This document shows positions 16,677 to 25,900 of a stretch of 64,000 nucleotides of DNA, piece after piece; within the stretch, counting starts at the first letter, position 1, and every line of letters begins with the position of its first letter. This DNA is from Luteibacter aegosomatissinici (GTDB lineage Bacteria > Pseudomonadota > Gammaproteobacteria > Xanthomonadales > Rhodanobacteraceae): NCBI RefSeq assembly GCF_023078495.1, contig NZ_CP095742.1, positions 3,658,001 through 3,722,000 of the forward strand. The letters are read 5' to 3'. The notes under the pieces were generated by a model, which was not told the DNA's origin, did no database searches, and saw nothing but the letters and a program-made list of their open reading frames with translations. Both the position numbers and the translations under genes were made by a program.

Positions 16677-17240
16677 TCAGCCGGTGATGGCTACCGATTC
16701 GGAGACGGCGATATCGCGCGCGACGCCGCGGCCGAGCACGGAAATGGAAACCTCGCGCGCACCCAGGACATCAAAGCCGACGAGGCGGCGACGCTGGAAG
16801 CTGAGGACACGCGCGCGGCAGGCGCGCAGCCATTCGCGATCCGGGGCGCGTCGTTGCGGCGCGTCGATGGGGGTGGCATCGGCGAACAGGCCATCCCACG
16901 CGAGGTAGTCGGTATCGGGCAGGAGATAGATACGTGCGAGCGTATCCCCTTCCCCGCTGACGCAATCCAGCCATTCGCGTGGGCCCTCGGCCGTGATCGC
17001 GCACGTCAGGCCCACATAGTGGGTGGACATGAGGGGGGCCAACTCCGCGTTTTCCACCAGGCAACCGGCCGGCGGGACCACGTTGGCCGGGCAGATGATG
17101 GGGCGCGGGGCGAGGAAAAGGACCCCGCCCAACTGTCCAAGGCCTTCCACCAGCGTTCGCGGGGGAACCGCAAGCCAGCGGGTGGTGGAGCCATTGCGGG
17201 CGCGCTGCTGCACGCCAAAGGATGCGAGCCAACCGAACAT
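16677..17240 (-). CDS. Uncharacterised protein downstream of hemP
   Basis: 187 residues with no signal peptide or clear membrane segment; I do not recognise the family. Visible features are a tryptophan-rich opening (MFGWLASFGVQQ), a hydrophobic stretch GVLFLAPRPIICPANVVPPAG, the segment GPREWLDCVSGEGDTLARIYLLPDTDYLAWDGLF, and an Arg-rich stretch near residues 130-155. GGGAG lies 8-9 bases before the ATG. It sits 93 bases after hemP on the same strand with no visible terminator between, so it is probably co-transcribed and controlled by iron, and may help in heme handling. That role rests only on position. Confidence 0.6.
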   Translation of the reverse strand: MFGWLASFGVQQRARNGSTTRWLAVPPRTLVEGLGQLGGVLFLAPRPIICPANVVPPAGCLVENAELAPLMSTHYVGLTCAITAEGPREWLDCVSGEGDTLARIYLLPDTDYLAWDGLFADATPIDAPQRRAPDREWLRACRARVLSFQRRRLVGFDVLGAREVSISVLGRGVARDIAVSESVAITG

Positions 17241-17333
17241 GAGGCGTCTCCCGGTGACGGCCTGGAAAAAGATGCCTGGCTGGCGGCGAGGGGAGACCCG
17301 CGTGGCTCGGCGTCGGGGAGATGGAACCTGGGA

Positions 17334-17531
17334 TTACTTGGTGAGGATGAGCTTGTCGTTGCGCGTCAGGCGCAGGTGGTACTCGGCGCCCTGGTGCTCG
17401 ATGACGAGCTCGCGAGAACCATCGAGGAGGTTCTTGCTTTCAACACGGCGAGCCGGCGTGGCAACCGCGCGCAGCGGGACGACCTTGTCGCGGCCGGCGG
17501 CTTCGTTCAGGGGAAGGCTTCTCATCAACAT
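17334..17531 (-). CDS. hemP: Hemin uptake protein HemP
   Basis: 65-residue protein with the HemP/HmuP signature near the C-terminus: SKNLLDGSRELVIEHQGAEY followed by LRLTRNDKLILTK. HemP proteins are small and required for, or regulatory in, heme uptake in several proteobacteria, often activating heme-receptor genes in low iron. The start ATG 17531 has GGAG eight bases before it. A good Fur box lies 36-54 bases upstream, so repression by Fur with iron is expected. No heme receptor gene is present in this window. Confidence 0.88.
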   Translation of the reverse strand: MLMRSLPLNEAAGRDKVVPLRAVATPARRVESKNLLDGSRELVIEHQGAEYHLRLTRNDKLILTK

Positions 17532-17566
17532 GGCTTACTCTCCGCAAGTGAGGGTGCGGAGTTGAT

Positions 17567-17585
17567 GATAATGATTCTCAATTAC
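17567..17585 (-). promoter_or_regulatory. Fur box upstream of hemP
   Basis: GATAATGATTCTCAATTAC matches 14 of 19 positions of the Fur consensus GATAATGATAATCATTATC, with the left half-site intact. It sits in a locally AT-rich stretch just upstream of hemP, an iron-regulated type of gene. Confidence 0.75.
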
Positions 17586-17612
17586 GCGTCAAGCCCTATT
17601 TGCAAAACCGTT

Positions 17613-17705
17613 GGAGCCCACCCTGTGGGCGACGTCTTTCGCGGGAGGCCACGAGGGCCTGAGCCCCTGGCGCGAAAAGATGTCGCCCACAGGGTGGGCT
17701 CCTAC
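17613..17705. repeat. Long inverted repeat (two facing copies of a REP-like element)
   Basis: GGAGCCCACCCTGTGGGCGAC at 17613-17633 is repeated in inverse orientation at 17682-17702, and the match continues inward, imperfectly, through CTTTCGCG / CGCGAAAAG. Each arm is itself a small hairpin (CCCACCCTGTGGG). Facing pairs like this are typical of REP/BIME-type elements. It fills the space between hemP and chpC and could end transcription from either side. Confidence 0.8.
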
Positions 17706-17719
17706 AGCTGGGTGCCGGG

Positions 17720-18190
17720 TCAGGCGGCTTCCTGCATCTCTACCAGGGTCGCCTCGATACCTTCCAGGTCCGGGATCACGGCCGTATCGTCGCGCACCAG
17801 CACCCGGGCGCGAACCCCGAACGGCAGGTCGTGGCCGTCGTGGGTGGGCAGCAGCAGCTCGGCGTTAAGGGTGGTCAGGCGGGGGAAGCCATGGGTCAGC
17901 ACGGCGATATAGGGCATATCCGCCCGGTTGCCGATCGCCTTGAGCACCGCCACGCGAGGAGCCTGCGGTGCGGCATCGTCTGGCAAGCGGGCAACGTGAT
18001 CGAAACTGACCAGGGGAATCTGCCAGCCACGCCACTCGATACGGCCAGCGAGCCATTCCGGGGCATCGGCGAGGGCTTCCACACCCGTCAGGGTGATGAC
18101 TTCGGCCACGGCGGCATTGGGCAGCAGCAGGCGTACGCCACCGCTGGGGATCAGGACGCAGCGGATTTCGCGCGGTAACGGCTCGCTCAT
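17720..18190 (-). CDS. chpC: CheW-like protein of the Chp system (ChpC)
   Basis: 156-residue CheW-domain protein (VRLLLPNAAVAEVITLTGVE...WRGWQIPLVSFDHVARLPDD). CheW proteins bridge receptors and the histidine kinase; ChpC is an accessory adaptor in the Pil-Chp system that controls type IV pili in Pseudomonas. It overlaps chpB by four bases and is the last gene of the pilG-chpC cluster, the position of chpC in Pseudomonas aeruginosa. The sequence match to CheW is moderate and the name rests partly on position. Confidence 0.82.
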   Translation of the reverse strand: MSEPLPREIRCVLIPSGGVRLLLPNAAVAEVITLTGVEALADAPEWLAGRIEWRGWQIPLVSFDHVARLPDDAAPQAPRVAVLKAIGNRADMPYIAVLTHGFPRLTTLNAELLLPTHDGHDLPFGVRARVLVRDDTAVIPDLEGIEATLVEMQEAA

Positions 18191-19902
18191 GGGAATTCCT
18201 CGTTCAATTTCCTGGCCAGCGCGGCGACATCGCCTGCGTAGCCGGCCACGCGCTCCTCACGGATACCGGTGACCATGTGTCCGCGCTCGTCTTCGGGCGC
18301 GACCGCCTGGACCCAGACGCGCCCGCCGCCGTCATAGACCGCCTGGGCACCGGCGACCGCATCATTGCCGCGGCCTGCGAACACGATGGCGAGGGCATCG
18401 GCACCGAAGCCACCGGCCAGGGTGCTGAAGATCCCGTCGATCGACGGACCGGCTGCATTGAACGCACTACCGTCGTCGCGCACCGTGACACTGCCGTCGC
18501 GGCGGATCTGGACGTGGGCGCCACGTGGCACGACAAGCACTTCGCCATGATTGGTGGGCACCCCGTCGGTCGCGACCCGGCCGCGGCCCAGCCGCTGCGC
18601 AAACGCGGCGGTGTCGTCGGCGTGATGCGCCACCACGAGTAGGGTTGCCGGCAACCTGCCGGGCATGGCCGCCAGGAACAACCGGATGGCGTCCTCGCTC
18701 TCCACGGTGCCGGCGAGCGCGACCACGCGACGGACTGCCCGCGAGGTCGTCTCCAGGATCATTTCGTGCATGAACTTGCCATCGGTGCTCGGCGCGATGG
18801 CCTCTTCCAGCGACACCAACTCAAGTTTCAGGCCTGCCTCGATCGCAACGCTGCCGTCATCCACGACATCCTGGGCGAGATACTCGGCCGCGCTCATCGT
18901 CTCGATGCCAAACTCGGCAGGATTGGCTGATGGGGCGGATTCCGCCACGATCGTGTCATGGTCCACCAGGTCCCATTCCGGAACCGGCGGCGGCACGTAC
19001 TGCGTGGAGCGTGAGGTGATCTCCAACGCGGGCGAATCATCGTTCGTGGACGATGCCACGGCCGACGGCTCATCCTCGGATGCCAGGCTGAACTGGCTGG
19101 CGTCGAATTCGTGCTCAACCGGCGGCGTCGGGGCCGGCGATTCATCGACCACCTCAAAGCCGGACAGATCGAGCGACGCCAGGTCGGTGAGTTCGAGCGG
19201 TAGCGACGGCAGGTCATCGATGCCATCGGTGCCCTGCACTTCCGCGGCGCCCGTCTCGGCCAGGACGGCCTCGAGTTCTGCGGCCAGGTCCTCCGGACCC
19301 ACGCCGTTCTCCTCATCCGACGCATCGGTGAGCGGCGTGGAGAAGGCGAGTTCGTCATCGCCAAGCGATAGCGGCTCAAGCGAAGCCGGGAATGGTTCGG
19401 CCGCTTCTACGGGCGACGGCGCATCGGGATACCCGTGGACGCCCGTGATCGAAAGCTCATCGGTGATCGGTTCGGCAAGGACTTCTTCGGCCGGTGCGGG
19501 TTCGCTGGCGATCGCGGCGACGCGCGGCTCGATAGCCCGGGCCTCCTCAGGACGCGGTGGATCCAGCGGCGAGCCGCCGACCAGCTTGGCCGCGAGGTGC
19601 CGCGCCCAACGGGCGCGATCCCAACCCGCGAGATCGCGGCTGGCATCGGCATCGTTGAAGACCAGCCGCGGATGGCCACCCTCGACCGTCTCGTAGAGAC
19701 GATCGAGATCGGAATCACTCGGGTCATCCAGGTCGACCACGACCACGTCGGCTGACGACCCCACCAGTTCGGCAGGAGCGAACGCCTTTAGATCCGATTC
19801 GTAGACAATCCGCGCACCCTGCGCGACGAGGGCGTCACGCAGGTGGGCCGACAGGCCCGCGTCATCGAAAAGCAGCGCGACCGACGGCTCGTGTTCAACC
19901 AT
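18187..19902 (-). CDS. chpB: CheB-like protein of the Chp system (ChpB), active-site serine motif altered
   Basis: 571 residues: a degenerate receiver-like N-terminus (about 5-110), a long acidic low-complexity linker (about 110-365), and a C-terminal CheB methylesterase-like domain. In that domain the usual GASTGG, which holds the catalytic serine, reads AGTVES (397-402), while the His (426, in VAHHAD) and Asp (in GRGNDAV) positions are kept. It may therefore be a weak or dead esterase; alignment is by eye. ATG 19902 has CGGAG six bases before it and overlaps the end of chpA by eight bases. Confidence 0.82.
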   Translation of the reverse strand: MVEHEPSVALLFDDAGLSAHLRDALVAQGARIVYESDLKAFAPAELVGSSADVVVVDLDDPSDSDLDRLYETVEGGHPRLVFNDADASRDLAGWDRARWARHLAAKLVGGSPLDPPRPEEARAIEPRVAAIASEPAPAEEVLAEPITDELSITGVHGYPDAPSPVEAAEPFPASLEPLSLGDDELAFSTPLTDASDEENGVGPEDLAAELEAVLAETGAAEVQGTDGIDDLPSLPLELTDLASLDLSGFEVVDESPAPTPPVEHEFDASQFSLASEDEPSAVASSTNDDSPALEITSRSTQYVPPPVPEWDLVDHDTIVAESAPSANPAEFGIETMSAAEYLAQDVVDDGSVAIEAGLKLELVSLEEAIAPSTDGKFMHEMILETTSRAVRRVVALAGTVESEDAIRLFLAAMPGRLPATLLVVAHHADDTAAFAQRLGRGRVATDGVPTNHGEVLVVPRGAHVQIRRDGSVTVRDDGSAFNAAGPSIDGIFSTLAGGFGADALAIVFAGRGNDAVAGAQAVYDGGGRVWVQAVAPEDERGHMVTGIREERVAGYAGDVAALARKLNEEFP

Positions 19903-22900
19903 GGGTGACTCCGAGCACATCGTTGATCTGCACCACCAGGTCGTTCTCCTGGTAGGGCTTGCCGATATAGCGATCGACGCCGATATCGAACGCGCGCTGG
20001 CGGTGCTTATCGCCCGTACGCGACGTGATCATGATGATGGGCACGCCGGCCAGGCGCTCGTCGGCCTTCATGGCGGTGGCGAGCTCGTAACCGTCCATGC
20101 GCGGCATCTCGATATCGAGCAACATCAGGTCGGGCACGCGCTCATTGAGCTTTTCAAGCGCATCCACGCCGTCTTTCGCTGTCATCACTTCGAACTCGTG
20201 GCGCTCCAGGACGCGGCCGGTCACCTTGCGCATCGTGATCGAATCGTCCACCACCATCACCAGCGGCTTGACGCGCACTTCGTCCTGCTTGCGCGGGGCC
20301 TGCGGGATGGCTGCTTCGGCTTCGAACGCCTGGCGGGCCACGCCGTGGCGGACCAGCGGCGCCAGGTCGAGAATCATCAGCACCGAGCCATCACCCATGA
20401 TGGTGGCACCGAGGATACCCGGCACGGAGCTGACCTGCGGGCCGACTGGCTTGACCACGATTTCGCGCGAGCCGAGCACCGCATCCACGCGGATGGCAGC
20501 GCGCAGGTCACCCGAGCGGGCGAGCAGCAGCGGGATGTCACCCTCATCGGGCGATGCGATGACGTGCACGCCAAGCAGCTGCGGCAGGTCGTGGATCGCG
20601 TAATCCTCGCCGGCATACTCGAACTGTGCGTCGACGTCGGCCATGCGATGGGCCAACTCGTTCGGTTCCACCTTGGCCACGCCATGCACCGAGGTCATCG
20701 GGATAGCGAAGTTGGTTTCGCCGATGCGCACGATCAGTGCCTGGGTCACCGCGAGCGTGAACGGCAGGCGCATCACGAAAGTGGTGCCCGTGCCACGCTG
20801 CGATTCAATGGCCAGCGTGCCGCCGAGCTGCTTGATCTCGTTCGCTACGACATCCATGCCGACGCCACGGCCGGCCACCTGCGTGACCTTCTCGGCCGTG
20901 GAGAAGCCCGGAACCTGGGTGAGCTGGAAGATCTGGTCGTCGGAGACGCGGGCATCCGGGCGCAGCAAGCCGCGCTCGATCGCCTTCTCACGGATCGCAT
21001 CACGATCCATGCCGGCGCCGTCATCGGACAAGCGCACGACCACTTCCGTGGCTTCGCGAGCCACCTGGATGCGCACCGTGCCTTCGGCGTTCTTGCCGGC
21101 CGCTTCGCGCGCCTGCGGCGCTTCGATACCGTGGGCCACCGCGTTACGCAGCATGTGCTCGAACGGCGCCTTGATGCGGTCGAGCATGTTGCGGTCCATT
21201 TCGCCGTTGGCACCTTCCACCACCAGCTGGGCACGCTTGCCCACGTCGGAGGCGGCCTGGCGCAGCGTGCGGCGAAGGTTTGGCACCATCGCATCGAACG
21301 GCAACATGCGCGTCTGCATCAGGCCTTCCTGCAGCTCCGCGTTGACCTTCTGCTGCTGCAGCAGCAGCGTTTCGGTCTGGCGGGTCAGGTCGTCCAGCAT
21401 GGTCTGCAGCGACACAAGGTCGGATACGGACTCGGCAAGCGCACGCGAGTACTGCTGGAGCTGCGAGAAGCGGTCGAGTTCGAGCGGGTCGAACGTCGCG
21501 GCCGCGTTGTCGCGATGCTCCTGGTGGTAACGCGCGATGATCTGCGTTTCCGTTTCGATTTCCAGCATGCGCAGCTGGCTGCGCAGGCGGCTTACCGTCT
21601 GCTCGTGCTCGGTCAGGGTCGAACGGAAGCTGGCGGTCTGCTGTTCCAGGCGCGAGCGGTAGATCGACACCTCGCCGGCGTGGTTCACCAGCGTATCGAG
21701 CATGTCGGCGCGGACGCGGATCTGCTCCTGCGACGCGCGCTGGAGCTCTTCCTCTTCCATTTCCGGGAGCAGGTCGGGCAGCACGCGGTCGAGCACCGGG
21801 ATCGGCTCGGGCTGCGGGGCCGGCGGCAACCATGTATCCGGCTGCGTCGCGGCCTCGCGCTCTTCGCGATAGTTCTCGGCCGTCAACGTATCCGGCGCGA
21901 TCGGCGCGCCTGCCAGGCGGGCGAACGGTTCGATATCGGCTTCGCTGAGCGAGATAGGCTGGTGCTTCGCGATCGCCACGATCATGCGATGCAGGCGATC
22001 GAAACCGCTTTCCATCGCTTCGATGGCGGCGCTGTCGCTCTCGCGCTGACCGCCGGCGACGGCATCAAGCAACGCTTCCATGGCGTGGGCGAAGTCACCC
22101 ACGATGGCGAGGCCGGCCATGCGGGCACTGCCCTTCAGCGTGTGCAGGTCGCGCTGCAACGAGGCGACGTGCTCACCCTGCTGCGGTTCGACGCGCCATG
22201 CGGCGAGCGAGGTATCCGCCTGGTCGAGGATCTCCCGGCCTTCCTCCACGAACACTTCGAGGAGATCCGGGTCGATATCCGCGTAAGGCGAGAGCTCCGG
22301 CACGAGGGCGGGTGCTTCGTCTTCCACCGGCGTGTGCACCGGCTCGGCAACGGGCTCGTGCGACTGGTCTTCGATGGTGACCGGGAGCTCGTCGGCGTAC
22401 GGCTGGCCAGGTTCTTCGGCCTGGTCGACCGTGGTGTCGGCGGTATCCGCTTCGGCTTCGGCTTCGGCTTCGGCTTCGGCTTCGGCTTCGGCTTCGGCTT
22501 CGGCTTCGGCTTCGGCTTCGGCGAAAGCTTCCGCCACCGGCTCTTCGGCCAGGATGCCGTCGTCGGTGTCGAGGACATCGCCATCGTGCGACATCGGCTG
22601 CGGAATCTCATCCGCCGCCGACGCTTCAGTCGCACCCTCATTGACGAGGGCGCGCCAGGCGGCGTCTTCGTTCAGGTCGTACTTCTCGATTGGCTTCACG
22701 TCGACCACAGGCGGCTCGACAGTAAAGCCTTCGAACGATGCGAGCAGTTCGGCCGTCAGGTCGTGCTCGCTGTCGACCAGGTCGATCGGCGCGAGTTCGG
22801 ATGCTGTCGGTTCCGCGGCCTCGAGGCCCTCGGTCACGGGCTCGGCGAACGGCCCGGACGGCTGCTCATCATTCACGGCAGGCGCGGTTGCGGCGTCCAG

Positions 22901-25900
22901 GTCAGCGAGTTCGCCAGCCAACATGGCTTCCAGCTCGGCCTCGAGCGAATCGCCGCTCGCCGCCGCAGGCACCTGCTCATCGTGAGCGTGGCTCGCGGCC
23001 TCGGCGGCATCGGTGGCGAGGTGGGCCTCGGCTTCGCGAACGTCGGCGTCGAAGCGGGCCTCTTCATTGATGAAGGCTTCGAGTTCGGCTTCGTCCAGGG
23101 CAGACAGCGGCTCGACGACCGGCGTTTCGGCCGCCGGCGTTTCAGCAACAGGCGCCTCGGCGACGAACTCGTTGAGGACCGGCTCGTCCACAAAGGACTC
23201 GTCGGCGGCAAGGTCTTCGGCTTCGGCTTCGGCGTCGACGAACGACGGTGCGTCCACGATGAGGTCATCGTGGACCGGCGCGTCAGCCTCGGGGGCGTCC
23301 GCCGCGGCCACGTCGAGGACAGGTTCGTCATCGAGCGGCACCGGATCGGGCTCGTACAGGATATGAGCGACCGTGGCCTCCGGCTGCTCGTCGCGCAGGG
23401 CGATGATCTGCGCCGCCAGGGCGGACACATCCGGCACGCGCGGATCTTCGGTATCGAACAGCTCCATCACGTGGTCGACCAGGTCGGCCGCATCGGTCAG
23501 GGCATCGACGCCTTCCGCGCGCAGCGGTACGCCGCTGGCACGGACACGCTTGATCAAGCCTTCCAGCGGTGCCAGCACCTGGATCAGCACGGGGATATCG
23601 ACCATGCCGATCGCACCGTGCAGGGTGTGCACGGCGCGGAGCAGGCCATCATCCACCGGCAGCTCGCCGTCGCCCGCACGGGCGAGGTTGGCACGAATGG
23701 TATGGAGATACTGCGCCACTTCGGTGCGCAGGATATCGAGCAGCACGGCATCGACCGGCGGAAGTGGCGGTGCCACGTACACCGGCTCCTCGACCGCCGG
23801 GTGCTCCACCGGCGCCGCGTGGCCATAGCCAGCGAACGCGGCGGTCGGCACGGCGGCGATCGTGTCGCGCGGGACGCGACGCTTCACCTTCGTCCGGACC
23901 TTCTGAACAGCGTTGCGCGCCACGTCCTCGACGAACGCCATGTCGCCGAGGGCGAGGCGGTCGGCGGTCTCCATGATCGCGGCAAGCGGTGCGGTGACCT
24001 GGGTATCGCCTTCCAGCGCCGCCTTGAGCTGCGGCAGCGCTTCGACGGCGTGGCCCACCAGCGCCTGCACGCCTTCGTGCGGCGCGATCGTGCCGTCGAG
24101 CACGCGGTTAAGCATGTTCTCGACCTTCCAGGCGAACTCGCCCAGCAGGCGGGCGCCGACGAGGCGGCCGGACCCCTTCAGCGTGTGGAACGAACGGCGG
24201 ATAGGCGTCAGCGCATCCGGTCGTTCCGGATCGGCCAGCCACGCGGCAAGTGCCTTGCGCAGGTTATCGATTTCTTCCTGGGTTTCCTCCAGGAAGATCT
24301 CGCGGATCTCGTCATCGATGCCATCGACGGTGATCTGGAAGCCAGCGAAATCGGATACGCCGGCGTCACCACCGACCTCCTGCTCGATCTCTTCTTCGAT
24401 CTCCACCCAGTCGTCATCGGCCTGTACCGGATCGGCCGCGACAGCTTCAGCAGCCGGCGCTTCCACGGCAACCGGCGGCTCGTCCACCAGATCGAACGAA
24501 TCGGCGAAGCTCGATACCGCGTCGCTGGCATCCTCGCTGCTCGAGGGTACGGCGATGTGCTCGATGGCCTGGGCCTCGATATCGTCGAGTGCCTCGCTAC
24601 CCAGCGCTTCGCCATCCTCGTCGACCGGAACAGGCCAGTAGCCGAGTTCGGCCAGGCTCTGCTGGGTGACATCAAGAATGTGATCCAGGCCGCCGCGGTG
24701 TTCGCGGGCCGCCTCGAGGTAGTACTCCAGCGCCGCCACTGCATCGGCAAGGCGATCCATCTGCGCCCCATTGGGCACACGGCGATCGCCGAGCAGTTCG
24801 CGATGGATGAACAAGCCAATGCCATCGGCCAGCTCGCCCGGGCGCGGGGCGCCAAGCATGCGCATGGCGCCGCCAATCTCGGCCATCAGCTCGGGCGTAC
24901 CGGCCAGCTGGTCGTGGTTCCACTGCGACTCGACGAAGGCGACGATGGCGTCCTTCACCTTCGAGGTGTTCGCGGTGGCCTCACGCATGAGGGCGGTCAG
25001 GATGTGCCGGGCTTCGCTACGCGGCAGCGGCGACGGGCCGCTCTCCGAGATCGGCGTTTCGCCTTCGGCACCCAGGCGCTCGATGTGATCGTCCAGCGAC
25101 GCTTCCACGTAGAGCAGCGCGCCAGCCACATCGAGCAACGATTCTTCATCCGGCGCACGCGCACCGGTGGCGATCTCGCCGAGGATCCGGCGCTGTTCAC
25201 CGACCACGCGGCGCGGCACGCCCAGGGCAAGCATGCCCAGCGTATCGCCCACGCGGTCCAGCACGTCGGCCTGCGGGCCGAGCTGTGCGGGATCACCATC
25301 CGGGCGGCGCAGGAACAGATCGAGCGATTCCTTTACCCGAAGCAGGTCTTCCTTGATCGCGGCCGAAACCGTATCAAGCAAGGCGCGGTTATGGCCCGAC
25401 ATGGAGCCGCGCGCATGTTCGACTTCGGCGGCGCGCGGCAGCAAACCATCCAGGCGATAGGCCTGGCGGAGTTCTTCGATCCGCTCGCTGCCCTGCTTGG
25501 CCTGGGCCACGTAATAGAGCAGCTTGCGGGCGAGTTCATCCGAATCGCCCGTCAGCATGGCTTCTTCGCCGCCATCCACCAGTTCACGGATGGAACGGTC
25601 GACGCGGCCAATCAGCTGCCGCACTTCCTTCTCGTGGGCGCGCAGCACGCCGCGCTCGAGGCCTTCAAGCACTCCAGCGGCGATCCACCACAGGCGGCGG
25701 CCGGCGATCGTGTAGCAGCGCGCGGCAATGCTATCGAGCGTGCCACGCATGCCAAGCAACTGCCGATCACTGCCCTGCCCACGGAACCAGGCAAGCAACT
25801 GCTGCTGGAAGCGCGCGCGCAGTTCAGGCAGTTCGCCACGATGGGCCTCGGCGACCGCGGGATCGGCGGCGCCCGGGGCGCCCAGCGGCAGCGAAGCGTC

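Noticed and set aside
22449-22520. The hexanucleotide tract as a CRISPR array
   Set aside because: There are no spacers: the copies are directly joined and lie within a coding region.
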